A DNA stretch of 64,000 nt from Pyrenula massariospora. Lineage: Eukaryota > Ascomycota > Eurotiomycetes > Pyrenulales > Pyrenulaceae. The stretch is taken from the NCBI GenBank assembly GCA_021030905.1, contig JAGFMI010000022.1, positions 496,001 through 560,000 on the forward strand, in the 5' to 3' direction. Under the pieces are notes generated by a model that saw only the letters and a program-made list of their open reading frames with translations, searched no databases and was not told the DNA's origin. Position 1 is the first letter of the stretch; every line of letters starts with the position of its first letter. The position numbers and the translations under genes were made by a program. This document shows, piece after piece, positions 22,127 to 35,484 of the stretch.

Positions 22127-23402
22127 AGAAGCATGGGAATGCTTATGAGTAATGCTGTCGAGCTAGGACACTGGTTTCGGCGGTGTCGATATTACGAGAT
22201 CAAGTAACGTTAACGATGTAATGGGCTGGGTTGATGACGCAAGGTTCTATTCACGACCCCTTCCACTGCTTTCACAATCATTCTGGACTTTCCTACTGGC
22301 GCACAATTAGACGGACGGGCGACCTGATTTGCTACTCAAGACTCCACATAGACCGTGTCTACAACATATATAGACTACGTTGTCTTCCACCCTTTCAGCA
22401 AGCTCACTACCTGTACCCACTGCTTTTTTTGCTTTTTTTTCTTGTTCTACTATATATTATACCCGCTCTTTAGATAGCTCTTCGGCTTCATTGACTATCT
22501 GATATTCCCACGATGTTGATTTGCAAACCACCTTCATCAACTCATGTCGAGCTTTATATGTATCGTCGTTTTGAGTAGAGTTAGTCGGTCCACTGACTGA
22601 ACTAGGAAGCAAATATGTGGCGTCAGTAACAGCAGGCTGGGATATTCTGAAGGATCGTATCCAGCCTGTTAGTTCTCCTTACTATCTTGCATTTCATGAT
22701 TCCCAGACACTAAATACCGCTGAAAATGAGGGTAACGATAATCTCTGAGCCCGGGTGTCGCAAGGGACACAAATTCGATAGAAGTCAATAAACGATCAGG
22801 CACTCCGTATTGAAAAAGAAGAGCACATGTCATGTAGCCATTGCCAAATTTTTTTGTCTTAAATTTTTCGATAATTCTAATCCCATGCACCTGTTCCACC
22901 TAGGATAACTCTCCTCAGACATATTCGGAGTGAAAAAGTCAACCTAGTCATCAAAGAGAATCAAGCATATAATTCACATTAATTTCGATAATTTCCAGCA
23001 ATTTCCGTCCTTGAACTTCTCAGCTTTGCCTATCTTCCCCGGGAATTTTCTCGGCTAGAACACATGATCTATCATCTCCTTGAAGTAAATGTTGTATGGT
23101 AGTCTGTGGAAATCATAAGGCTGACAAGCCTTTCGGACCGAAATCTCAAGCAAAAACTCTCAAATCTAGAATCACAATCCTTTATATAGATCGCGCCGGA
23201 GTAGAGAAACAATGTTCGGGGTGGTCTTTTTTGCAAAGGCTATTTTCTATTTATGGTGGAGCCGCGCGCTTTCTTCCACGCACTTCATCTTGCACGACAA
23301 CAAAGCGGCCGTTAGCCACTTTTGAGTGGCGAGAAAGAAAACACGGCTTTGCCAATACAAAAGCATAAAATGCTTCAGAATTCGTCATTTTACATGTTCT
23401 AA
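22127..23402. other. Intergenic, AT-rich, 3' side of the PKS
   Basis: No gene is seen. The region is AT-rich with T-runs near 22425-22450. It separates the doubtful repeat protein from the 3' end of the PKS gene and forms the left border of the biosynthetic cluster. Confidence 0.5.
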
Positions 23403-26400
23403 CTAAGCGTCCTGTCTCTCCCTTGGCAAAAGCTTCGTTATAATGCTCTCTGCTAGCGCCGTGAGCGTCTTCGCCCCAGTTACTTCCAAAGTCGTCACTT
23501 CCACCCCCAGATCCGCTCTAGCCCAGTTCCGAAATTCCACCGCACTAAGAGAATCGATACCATATCCTGCAAGTGGTCTCCCCGCGTCAACAGGCTCACT
23601 CAGACCCAGTAGTTGCCGTAATTGGCGGCTGATCAGCTCCACCGCAGCGCCGACAATCGTAGGTCGGCTTGTCGACGGGCTCTTGAGGAGAGAGAGCAAT
23701 GCTTGTGCTGCGTGACCGCTCGAGCTGTCAGAAGCCGAAGTGTGATCGCCGTGGGTGGAGGAGGTACCAGCCAAGGAAGTGAAGCGGATATCGCGAAGAA
23801 GAGAGGAATCGGGGCCCTGTGACTCGGCCAGGCCGGTAATGATTTGGCCTGCAGAAGCAGAAGAGATCGGCTGATCTGTCTGCTGCAGAATAGAGATACT
23901 AATCACATGATGCAGCATGCTCTCGTTAAGAGGAGCGAAACCTTGATTATCAACTCGCTGAGCAATCTTAACGTTTCTACTCATGTATCCGACATCTTCA
24001 ATGATACCGAGGTCCACAGAGCACGCTCTCAAGCCTAAGCGCCGACGGTATAGAGCGAATGAATCGAGGAAAGCGTTGGCGGCGGCATAATTGGCTTGAC
24101 TCATCGTTCCAACGACGCCGGAGATGCTGGAGAGGAGAGTGAAGAAATTAAGGGTTAAGCTGTTTTCAAGCGCGGCGCTGTGAAGATTCCATGCGCCTTT
24201 CACCTTGCATCGAACGCATTCATGCCAGTCTTCCGCCGTCATTGAGGAGAACGTTTTATCCTTGATGAACGAGTCAGTTTGCGTTCTAAAGATTACAAAC
24301 AGGTAAGAGAACGCATACGCGGAGAACCATTGCCCCAAGGATGATACCTCCGATGGGCCGCTGCGAGCTTTCAAACACCCGCTGCACATCTTCCTTAATT
24401 GATACGTCTCCTGTTGCGAGGATACAATGAGCGCCAAGATTTTCCAAGTTGATCAGAACGGATTGCGTCCCTTCGTCCGCTTGCGTGCTTCTAGAGAGAC
24501 TAATGAAATGCCTCGCGCCATGGCGTGCAAGAAATATGGCAATACTCCCGCAGAGACCTCGTAAGCCACCGACAAGGAGATATGCCGCCTCATGACTTAG
24601 TTGAAGAGTGCGTGTTGCTGGTCGTATCTTGAAATTATTAGTGGAATCTCTCCATCGTACGGCCGGATAACCCATACCAAGACTTTGCAAGCTCGGTCCG
24701 TAGCATCACTAATAACCAACTTCCCGATGTGATTTCCCGATCGCATGTCGCGCAATGCATCGTGAATATCAGCGAAAGAGTATATTTTGCGGGGCCATAT
24801 CGGTTTAATGATGCCATCCTCGATCATTTTGAAGATACGAGCCAACAGCCTGTTACACAATCTGTTAGCCTGCTTGACGCTTCTTGAGAATTTAGAGAAC
24901 CCACTTTTGTGTTTCCGGCCAGGGAATATTGTCAAGAGACATATCAATTGCTCTGTAGGATGTATTACGACAGAATGGTTCCATCGAAAGACATCTCTTG
25001 TTCACTAGATCTTTCTTGCCAATCTCAATGAAGTTTCCACCTTGGGCAATGCACCTCCAGGATTCATCAAGCATATCGCCGGAGAGCGAATTGAGGATGA
25101 CATCGACTCCCCTGCCATTTGTGGCTCGCATTAGCTGGGACGCGAAGTCAGTAGTTCGTGAAGAGAATATGTGGTCTCCCGAAATGCCAAAAGTTTCAGT
25201 GAGAAATCTACCCTTCTCATCGGCGCCTACCGTCGTATAGATTTCGAGCCCGTAGTATTGGCAAATCTGAATAGCTGCAATGCCTACTCCACCTGCGCCA
25301 GAGTGGATTAATATAGTCTGGCCTTTTCTAATTTCCGCCAAGTCAAGCAACCCGTGGACAGAGACACGGTAGACTGATGGTAAAGTTGCGGCGTCCTACG
25401 CTGTTGATCAATACTTAGCTACCAGTATACGTGAGGGTACATCTACCTCAAAAGTCATCCAGCACGGGAGCGGATACAGGCCGTCAACAGGAGCTTGCAC
25501 AAGATTTGCAAAACAGCCTTTCCTGGTCACAAGGACTCTCTGTCCGATTTCAAGAGGTCCGTTGTAGTCACTGTGGAACCGGCGAATAATCCCGGCGCCA
25601 TCTAGGCCCAGCAAGCGAACGTCTGCAGGAACGAGCCCCATGACTGTCGCAAAATCCTAGAAATATGAATCAGTCTTTGAATTGCCAATATGTTAGCCAA
25701 CACACGGACCTTGAAGTTCACAGAAGCCGCATGCATTTCGATTTCGGCAAAATCGAGTTGAAGAGGGATTTCTTCTGACGACACTTCCGCATAGTGAAGT
25801 GAGTCTAAAGTTCCGATGCGATCACTGATCAATCTGATGCATGACACATGTTCATGTAGCAACTCAAATCTGGTTTCTCCTGCATATGTGATCTTCTCTG
25901 AAGGATTGAGGTTGTCATCTCTGTGTAGCCTTGAAACATAGAGGACTCCGTCACGTTCGACAAATTCGTTATCGTCTCCGACCAATGGAGATGCCGAATG
26001 TAGATGTGTCGAGAGTCGCAAGATGATATCGGTAGCAACAATGGTGTTAGAGTTTGGGTCGAGGTCTAGCGTGATGATATTCTGGCTTGGATTCTCGTTG
26101 CGAAGCGTCCGAAAGAGCCCAAATGCCATTGCGACATCCGGGTATGTCACACTCATCTGAGCTCCAGACGTTGCCCAGAGGATACGACATTCCTGACTGA
26201 CTAAATGCTGTAGCCCGCACCACTGGGCTGTTGTCATACTTGCAAGAATGGGCACATCAAGCTCAGTTAAGACAAGGACCGTGCTCTTTGGCGGAACCGA
26301 AGAGAACGGAAGCAGATGCTCAGCGAAGCTGTCAGTCGACTTTTTAATGCTCTCAATGATTGAATACGACCTAGTTATAGGATCGGCAAAATGAGCAAAG

Positions 26401-29400
26401 TGAAGTGTTTGAGAGACTTTTGTGCCCTCCTCCGACTGTATCGCAACAGCATCATACGTAGACACACGATCGCCATCCATTTCAAAATCAACAGTCCGCT
26501 TAGGGTTTCCGAACCAAGCATCTGAAAGATCTGCAAGCGCATCTTGGGAGACCCCATTACATACTAGTTGCGAGTTGTGGCAGAATGCTTTGTGGAGTAA
26601 CAAGATCAAATGTCCGCCAGTCTTCAATAATTTCCGGACGTTTTTGAGCATAACATCAGGCGATTTTGCAGCATGAGATGGCGCGGAAAGTATTATCACG
26701 TCATATTTGCTAGTTTTGGGGTGATCTGAAGCCAGAGTCTCTGACTGGGTGGTTGCGAATTGGATATTTTGATATCCCCGATAGCGCCCTTGAGCATCTA
26801 AAAGAGCTTTATGGGTCAAAAAGTAAGCATCAAGCGATTTATATTTTGATCCTCGAGATCCAATCAAATCGATCCAAAGATTTTCCGGTCGACCTAGGAG
26901 ATTGAATTCCGCCACCCTTGGATTGGGTCTCTTGTGTAAAACAAGATCAAGCACCTTCTGAGTCTGATACTTACCATAATTATTCTTAGCAAGGTCAGAC
27001 ATTTCATCCAGACCCTTCAGAGTTTGTCCAACGAGACCCTGCGAAAGAAGAGAGATGTCTGGAAGCCATTTGAGAGCTGTGTATAACGTCAATGCCTTTG
27101 TAGATGCTCTTGTATCGAGCTTGCTGTAATGAAGCCCAGTCAGTTTCGTGACAATAGCTGCATTAGAGGCGTCGTAGACACAGGCGTTCGTTGTATAATT
27201 CCCGGAATCTTGCCTATCTCCAAAGCCAATATATTCCGCAGAACACAACGCAATCCCTTCGTCAGCTATGTCTCTTTGCGCAAATATCGTGAGGCTGTCG
27301 ATGCGTGCTGGTATAAAGACCGCGTCGATCAAAGATCGCATTCCTTGCCACAAGGAAGCTGCACCGCTTTGGAAACAAGAGTCGAGAACCGCTGGATGGA
27401 GTGGGTAGGAAGATCCAACATTTTCCAACTGAGGATTTTTCAGCTTTAACTGTGTCCGATTCGTCCGTGAGCCCGCTGGAGCCTCAATTTGAATCTGCTG
27501 TCTAAAAGCAGGGCCGAAGTTGTAGCCAACCTCTTCCATGGCCTTATACCACAAAGACGCCGCTACAGGAAATCGCAGAGATCTTGACCCTGTATAAGAA
27601 CTCTCTAGATGCAGCGTCAGCATAATGTCCTCTCCTATATGGAGATCGCTTACTAACCTTCACCAATGAGCTTTGCGATTCGGATAAACCCGTGGCAGTG
27701 TTGACTCGTAACTCCCTCAGCCCAACTAGAAATCTGGAATTCATCCCAAGAATCCCCTCCCGCAGAGGAATTCATTGCCAATGTCACTTTCTGCTCTGTC
27801 CCAGATAAATCCAACACGAGAGCGGACGAAAACGAAACATCACGGAGACGATAACTTACTTCGTTGCAAGGTTTTTTATCTTCGACATAACCAAGCGATT
27901 TGCTCTTTTGGAGAATAGCTTCTACTGCCATAGCTATATAGCCTGCTGCAGGAAAAACAATATCACTTCCGAGCTGTCATCGGTCAATCTTTGAGGACCC
28001 GCCTTAATTTCCATCTCCATACTCACTTTATGATCCTTCAGCCATGGTGCATGCTCCACACCGAGAGACTTCTTCCAAACTGGCGTTGTCCAAGGAACAC
28101 CAAGAATTTTGCTACCAAGTAGGTCGTGCTGAATAAATTTTCGAAACCTCCAGTCCTTGCTGGAGTCATTCTCTTTCCAGAACTTCCTCGAATGATTCCA
28201 GCAATAGTTCGGAAGATCCACTAGGACTCGAGGCAGTTGACACTCGTTGTCGCGGTTGACTTCGGCTAAGTCCACAGGGTAACCCATCAGGAATAGCTTC
28301 CCAGCTAGATCAAAGAGTGATGAAGAGGGATCTTTTCGTCCGTATGCTTGTAGATATTCGAAGTTGCGGCCATTTTCTTGCAGAACGTGCCTGATTTGTA
28401 ACAAAGGGCCAGCGAGAGCCCCATGAGGGCCTACTTCGATCAGGACATCCGGAGAGTCTTGATCTGTCAGCATGGCTGTGACTGCCTGCGAGAACAGCAC
28501 AGGCAAAGTCATGTTCTCAACCCAGTGCTTTGTACTACATGAATTCTTTAGCTTCGTACCCGTCACCGAAGAGAACAATGAGATCGGTGACAGCGCAAGC
28601 TCTCTGTTCAGAAAAGCGCAATTTTGGTCTAGAAGATGAGCATAGTGCAACGTCGCAGGTGTCATGAACCTGGAATGATACGCAAGGTCAATTTGCAGCA
28701 TACGAGCAAAGTGACCGTCGTTCTTGATCCTGTCTCGTATTTCCTCAAGTTGCGATCTATTACCAGAAAGTGTGACGCTTGTTGGGCTGTTATGACAAGC
28801 GATGTCAACTTCATCCACGCTCGTCATATATTTGCGGGCAATGTCGGATCCAACGCCCACTGCGAGCATCCCTAATGCTCTGTCCCGAGTTCTCATCAAG
28901 GACGAACTTAGTCCCCGATAGTAAGCTATTTTGACGGCATCTTCTGCTGTAATTAAACCTGCTGCAGCGGCACTAGCTATCTCTCCAGAGGAGTGTCCAA
29001 CTACTGCGACCCACCCAATATTCCAAGATTTCAGTAGATCCAATATTGCTACTTGCAGTATGGTTGTCAGTGGCTGGGAATATTCAGGAAGTCGGAGGCG
29101 CTCTGCAGGTCGTGGCGATACAAGCTCTTCTGCAAGAAGTCAGCTCTCGTCACTGGATCGATCTTGTTGGCAAACTACCGTAGGCTGACCAGGTGGGGCC
29201 ATCCGGAAGATCCTGCAAGACTTTATCCAGCTTTTTCACGGTTTTTCTTGCAAGAGGGAAATGATGCAGAAGGTCGCGACCCATCTCTGGCCACTGTGCT
29301 CCTTGTCCTGTGAAGGCCAGGCCACAACGTGTGCCTGGACGCGCTTTTCCGAAGCTAAGAGAACTCTGCCTTATAGAACATTCATTTGTCACCAGATAAG

Positions 29401-31187
29401 CCCGATGATACTGATGTGTCCTGCGCTCAGAGAGAGTATAAGATAGATCTCGAAGCTGTATTTTCATTCCAGGATTAGATAGGTGTCTGTCTAAGGTTTT
29501 GCAGTAAGCTTGCAAAGATTGTTCATCATTTGCCGATAAGACCAGAATGTGAGGTCTCTCATTCACTTCTTCTTCATTAAATAGATCCGAACCAGACTCA
29601 TCGGCATAGGAAGAAGTGTGCTGGAGCCGTCTACCCCCTAGAGCGTGACTAGCCTGATCGAGAATCACGTGAGCGTTTGAGCCACCGTATCCAAAGGAGC
29701 TTACGCCAGCTCTTCTGAAAGGGACTTGCGGCCACGGCGTCGACTTGTTAGAACACTTTAGCTTCAGACCATCAAAATCAATCTTGGGGTTCGGAACTTT
29801 AAAAGTCGGGTTTCCAGGAATATGCCCATTCTCCAAAGCCAGAACCGCTTTGATGAGCCCTGAGAGTCCAGCTGCCGGTTCGGAATGTCCTATGTTGCTT
29901 TTGATCTTTGTAAAGTCAACCACAAATGCAACCAGCAATAACGATAGCTACATACAGATCCAATCCGCAATGGCCGTTCCTTGGAAAAATGATGCGAGAA
30001 GACAGATGATAGGCCTTCGATTTCAATCATATCTCCAGCTTTGGTACCCGTTCCGTGACATTCGATGTAGCTAGTTTTACCCAAGTCGGAAATGTCTGCC
30101 CGAGCGTAGGCTTTCAGTATGACTGCAGCTTGCGCATCCGCATTCGGACTTGCAATGCCAGCCGTCCACCCATCACTGTTGGTAGCAGATCCGCGAATGA
30201 CCGCTCGGATTGGGTCGTGATCGTGGATCGCGTCTTCTAAACGCTTGATAAGAATCACATTAACGGCTTCGGATTTAATATACCCGTCCGCTTTTTTGTC
30301 AAACGTGTGGCATAGTCCTGTAGGAGAACCAGCTCCATTGATCGCGAAACTGTCCATAGCGTGCTCGGGATTGAGGTATAAATTGCATCCTCCTACAACA
30401 GCACCAGCCACGTCTGGATTCTGAAGGTAACGGCAGGCCACATCAAGTGCCACAAGGCTCCCAGAGCATGCTGTATCTATAGTCATGCTGTATAGGGACA
30501 ATCAGTATCGAAGGTCAAAGGTGTGAGCTAGTCAACACAAAGTACCTTGGGCCTTTCAGATCGAGGAAATGGCTAATTCGATTGCTAAGCATAGCACGAC
30601 CAACTCCAACAGCATAAGCTGTAGCACGCTCCTCAGGATCTCGATTTTGAATATCACCATAGTCTGTGGTCTCAGCTTTAGTCGCTGAAAACGGACAATG
30701 ACGTACCGGAGGCATAAGAGCCAACGAAGCAGCCGTACGGCTGACCGCGGACACACTCCAAGCTAATGCCAGCATTCTCAAGGCACTCGGAGACTACCTC
30801 GAGCAGTTGGCGAGTTTGAGGATCCATGCAAAGTGCTTCATGATTAGACAAATTGAAAAAGTGAGAATCAATATCTCTGAGATCAATGTCTTCAAGAAAC
30901 ATGCCACCAGGCATTATCATCGTTCGCCCGTTGACCGATCCATCGTAGTGCCCTTGTGGATTAAACCGTGAAGGTGGCGGCTTGAGACCGGCATGTTCTC
31001 CTCTTTGTAGAAAGCGCCATAATTGAGTTGGCGTACTGTTGTGGCCCGGGAGTCGGCATGCCAAGCCCACGACTGCGATGGGGACTTGGGTCACTCTCCG
31101 CCCCGATACATTTTCTTCAGCGAGCGAAGCCAAGACAGCGGACTCCGCAACCACCCTGCCGGGTCTAAATTGGTCACTGGCGAACAT
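23403..31187 (-). CDS. Highly reducing iterative type I polyketide synthase (KS-AT-DH-psiMT-ER-KR-ACP)
   Basis: Twelve exons join in frame: 31187-30707, 30663-30546, 30487-29956, 29905-29179, 29129-28027, 27973-27658, 27589-25710, 25656-25447, 25395-24905, 24849-24678, 24627-24319, 24260-23403, giving about 2398 residues, a normal size. KS: Cys207 in DTACSGS, His344 in ECHGTGT, His384 in KSNIGHSEP. AT: Ser666 in GHSSG. DH: His986 in LKDHK followed by GSDIVFPAAG, and Asp1162 in HPAVLDSCF. The methyltransferase region (about 1265-1430) is short and lacks a SAM-binding glycine motif. ER: HSGAGGVG near 1820. KR: GGLRGLCG near 2030, Ser2157/2158 and Tyr2171. ACP: Ser2350 in GIDSLSAVEF. There is no thioesterase or condensation domain. 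It should build a fully or variably reduced, unmethylated chain. The first intron would be only 43 bp. Confidence 0.93.
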
Positions 31188-31805
31188 CTTATCGATCTAC
31201 CTATACGAAATATCATCGTATACCTTGCAGCATGGATACTTGTCGGCATCTATATGGCTCGAAAAGGTGCACCGAAGGGTGCCTTACATGTCAATGTGGA
31301 GGAATCTGATCTTGTTGCCGATCTCTTCTAATGGCACGCGTTTTTCTTACGTAATAGAGCATACGCTCGTTGAAGGTAAGGAAATGGAATGATTTGACGA
31401 TGAGAAAACGGCTGATTCCGCACCTCTTCAAATTATTACTAATCACTTCAGACCGAGTTTGCAAGTTCAGCCGCAGGGCATAAGAAGGTACAGATGAAGA
31501 GTGTCACTAAAGACTAGATTGTGCTGTATGCCATGAAACTGTGGGGCCGACCTCTCTAGGTAAGTGCATGGGAGTCTTAACAGGAACTCAATCGAGAATC
31601 CTAGGTCAGCAACACAGTTACGACTTGAGACGGCCATAGACCTTGCACTTTGTCATTCGATAAGTAAGGATTAAATGTGCGCAGTCTACCTTGAGGATTC
31701 GCCTTCTTTGAACCTACTGGCTTTCAGTATATCTTCTTCTAGGCACTCGAATTTCTTGGGTCAGACATATCCAATCGTACATGCTACCTACCTTGTGGCA
31801 GTAGA
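31188..31805. promoter_or_regulatory. Shared divergent promoter of PKS and hydrolase
   Basis: The PKS start at 31187 and the hydrolase start at 31806 face away from each other over 618 bp, so both promoters lie here, as is common for co-regulated cluster genes. I saw no obvious TATA box and no copy of the ten-base tox-box reported for the bANK regulator ToxE by eye. Confidence 0.55.
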
Positions 31806-32774
31806 ATGACGCCTCCGATAGGATTTGAGTTCAAGGCAGTTGACGGCGTGGTCCTGCGGGGCACTATCTATGCTGCTGATATAAAGGGACCAGGGGTCAT
31901 CCTTTCTCCGCCGGTAAGCAGAATCATTGTTGAACCTTGCATTGTGAGATGAGAGTTTAATGTCTACAAGTTCAACGCGGTTAAAGAAATGCTTGGTTTG
32001 CAAGATGCAGCCATGGCATTTCAGAAAGCTGGGATCACAGCACTTTTGTACGATACACGATCTGTCGGTGGAAGCGACGGCCAACCTCGAAATGATGTCG
32101 ACCCATGGAAGCAAGCAGAGGACTACTCCGATGCGCTGACATGGTTCAAAGAGTACCCAACAGTCATGCCCGGGCAAATATTTCTCTGGGGGATGTCACT
32201 GAGTGCGTCTGTTGCGCTCTCTTCGACATGCCTGGATAAACGGGTCGCCGGGGTGGTCTGCGTTTGCCCAATAGTCGAGTTGCAGTACGACCGTAACAAA
32301 TTACCTCAAGTGATGAAGAAATGTATGAAAGACCGAGAGTCCCAAGCGAAGGGTAACGCGCCATTTTATCTGCCGATGCTAACACCGAATGGCGACAATC
32401 CCGCCGGTTTCAACACTGGTATCGATCAGGAACATTATGCCAAGCTTATTGTAGATGGCACAGAACTAGCTCCTACACACGTCAACCGCACCACAATCCA
32501 ATCTTACTACAAGACCATGATGTGGCAGCCATCTTCGCTGTGGAACCTTTTAGCCCCGACCCCAGTGCTCTTTGTTATCCCCGAGCGCGATGCAACCTGC
32601 CCTGCCAGTATCCAGCGTCAATATTTTGAGCGTCTCTCTGCGCCGAAGAGGTATCGTGTATTTTCGAGGAAGGCCCATATGGATATGTTGGAAGGTAGTG
32701 ATTTTGATGAAATTATGGCATTTCAGATCGGATTCATTCAGGATGTCATTAAAGGGTCTTTGAAGAACGTATAG
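31806..32774 (+). CDS. Alpha/beta hydrolase of the polyketide transferase (Fma-PT-like) type
   Basis: Exons 31806-31913 and 31971-32774 (57-bp intron) give 303 residues. The sequence order FNAVKEM, YDTRSVGGSDGQPRNDVDP and WKQAEDYSDAL is typical of fungal cluster-associated dienelactone-hydrolase-like proteins. The nucleophile is Ser112 in LWGMSLSAS, so the elbow is GxSxS rather than the usual GxSxG. Asp243 in IPERDATCP and His272 in RKAHMDML complete a plausible triad. No signal peptide is present. Relatives transfer or release polyketide chains from HR-PKSs. As the adjacent PKS has no releasing domain, chain release or transfer is the likely role here; simple ester hydrolysis is the alternative. 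Confidence 0.85.
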
Positions 32775-33541
32775 GATCGGATGAGCATCATGGTTTTCAA
32801 GCCGATCCTCTCTGCGGAACGTCTTTCTCGCTGTAGAGCTGCCGAGGAGTCGCGTGAGAGGCTAACAGATCCAGCTAAGGTCGTTGGGTTGTGTGAAGAA
32901 CACGACATAGGCTAGTCAGGAACACAGATGCTGAATTCAAATTTAAGCGATGCCAGGGTCCGGGCGCGCACCCACCACTCGCTGTCCTAGCTAGCACGCT
33001 AGGCGGTTTGTGATCTAGTCATGAATCGCCCCACCATCTGCAAAAATTTCTCCATTCTTCTCGACATCATACACCAGTAGATCCATAGATCCTCTGGGTT
33101 TTTGATCTGACTCACACAGTCTGTCAAGTCTCGCAAATAATGCGGTCTCTCCAAGACCTTTGTCAAGTTTTACTAACATCTTACAAGGTCCAAGATGATA
33201 TTAGTCATACCGCAGAAAGATGAGGAGATGCTCGACTAATTGTGCAACAATGCACGTACCCTTTCTTTGACTGCAATACCCTTAATTTTTGCCGGGATTA
33301 TGATTCACCTTACGGCAAGAGAAGGCTACTATACCTCCACTGCTTGGTAACTAGGTCTTTGTTGATATTATTCTCGCCCGAAGTAACACTGACGATAGCC
33401 TGAGCTGTGGCCTTTTCGAATGCTGGCAATGTGGCAGCAATAGATTCTTTAACAATGATACTTTGCTTTCAGATAGTGTGCAGTTGTTATCTTCTGTCTT
33501 GAAGAATCGACCGGAGCTTTTCCGTCTTCAGAATCAACGTA
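32775..33541. other. Intergenic, promoter of the P450
   Basis: About 770 bp between two genes on the same strand. No gene is recognised. It contains the hydrolase 3' UTR and the P450 promoter. Confidence 0.5.
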
Positions 33542-35300
33542 ATGGATCTGAATCAGGTCACCGCAGAAACTACTCTCAAACTTGATGCTTGGCTTCTTCT
33601 CCGATTTGCAATTGCAATTTGGATAATATATCAATGTGCATCAGTATTTTACAATCTCTATCTGAGCCCCTTGGCTAGGTTCCCTGGCCCGAAGCTAGCT
33701 GCTGCGAGCGCTTGGTACGAGACTTACTATTCATTGGTCCATGAAGGGGGAGGCAGATTTTACCTTAGAATTGCAAAATGGCACGAGGAATATGGTTTGT
33801 GACTGATTTTATGATGGTTTTTTACTTGCTCATTCATCTGGAGGACCCATCGTTCGCATTAGCCCAACAGAGTTACATATTCGAGACCCAGAATATTTCG
33901 ATACGATATATTCACAAGGTAACGGTATTGACAAGGTAGAATGGGCTCGCTTTATGTTCTCGATCCCATTTTCAATCGGCTCGACTATTGAGCATGACGT
34001 GCATCGGATCCGGAAAGCGCCACTATTATCGTTCTTCTCAAAGGCCAGAGTTCAGCAACAATCCCCAAACATCATCGCTCGTTTGGAAACCATGTGTGAT
34101 CGACTCCGTAATGAATACGCCGAAAACATGAAGCCGGTTAATCTTTGTGATCTCTTCTCCTGCTTTTCTGCAGATATTATCACACGATACACCTTTGGCA
34201 CATCATACGACTTCCTCGACTATCCAGATTTCCTTTCTCCATTTGCTATGGCAGTCGCAGGTTTGAAGAAAGCTGGCCAAGTGTCGATCCAATTTCCCGC
34301 GGTGCCGAAGATACTCAATCGAGTTCCAGATAGCTGGATCTTATTCCTGCGACCATCCTATGCTCCAGTTGTAAACTTCAAGAAGGTATACATGGTTCTA
34401 TTCCAGGAGATAAAGACTACTTGACCTAACCGATTTAACTTATTAGGAGGTGCTACGCTTGATTGCGAATGAGAAGATTAAAAAGACGGGTCAATCACAG
34501 AATATGAGTCATGACTCCATATTCGGCGAACTTCTCAGCTCTGATTTGCCTCCATCAGAGCTTGAGTCGCACAGGCTGATGGAAGAGGGCGTTGCGGTCA
34601 TCGGAGCGGCCATTGACACAACTAAATGGGCCTTCGTGGTGACCATTGTTCATATTCTACAGTCTCCAGCCATTGTCCGACGGCTGCATCAGGAACTGGA
34701 TGAAATTATGCCAGACCCCAAGCATCTTCCTTCACTAGCGACTCTTGAGAAGCTTCCGTACTTCATGGCATGCATAGAAGAAGGTATTTATATCCCTGGA
34801 AATTGCAACTAGTACAGTCATTATCGAATTTCTCTTCTAACGGTCATTGCTTTCTCCATTCAGGCATTAGACTCTCCTATGGTGGCTTTGCTCGCTCACC
34901 GAGGCTACACCCAAAGGCACTTCAATACGGCTCGTGGACAATTCCCCCACGGACACCCATTAGCACCGATTCGTGGTCAATGCATCACGACGAATCCATA
35001 TTCCCAGACTCTTTCAATTACCGCCCAGAGCGGTGGTTGAACAACCCCAAGGCACCTAGTGGCAAACCGCTCTCGCGATACAGTCTTGCATTCGGTAAAG
35101 GTACTCGCGTGTGTTTAGGCATGCAACTAGCATACGCAGAGATGGAGATCTCGCTTGCAGCTTTGTTCCGGCGGTTCGACTTGGAGCTTTTCAAAACTAG
35201 TCGCAAAGACGTTGATGTATATTCTGACGCAATCGGTCCTGCGCCGCATCCAAACAGTGTAGGACCGCGAGTCCTGTTGACCATCAGAACACCTTGGTAG
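33542..35300 (+). CDS. Cytochrome P450 monooxygenase
   Basis: Exons 33542-33794, 33844-34385, 34447-34783 and 34864-35300 join in frame to 522 residues, normal for a fungal microsomal P450. An N-terminal membrane anchor (WLLLRFAIAIWIIYQCASVF) is followed by the proline-rich hinge RFPGPKLAAAS. The I-helix region is GVAVIGAAIDTTKW, where the usual A/GGxD/ET is A-A-I-D-T-T. The K-helix ExxR is EGIR, formed across the last intron; the PERW motif is present; the haem loop is AFGKGTRVCLGM with Cys461 as ligand. It should hydroxylate or epoxidise the polyketide at the ER membrane. It lies in the cluster between the hydrolase and the bANK regulator, ending only 185 bp from the convergent regulator gene. 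I cannot assign a CYP family. Confidence 0.93.
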
Positions 35301-35484
35301 GTGGCCAATGAAACCTGGAACATATAGCCCGGGACCAAATGATGGATAGTGCCGCGGTTGCTTAGGTCAAAGGCTGCAACGCACACGACTCTAGTGCTGA
35401 AATTTGACCGTCAAATCGCTGCTTGCAGATACCGTGCTTTTGTAAGCGCCATAATGGTACATAACGCAAGAGCAACTAGTGACA

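Noticed and set aside
23403-31187. Non-reducing PKS or PKS-NRPS hybrid
   Set aside because: DH, ER and KR motifs are all present, there is no SAT or PT domain, and the frame stops right after the ACP without a condensation domain.
31023-31392. Plus-strand open frames over the PKS N-terminus and promoter
   Set aside because: Most of this lies antisense to the KS-coding exon, which has clear conserved motifs; the frames show no domain.
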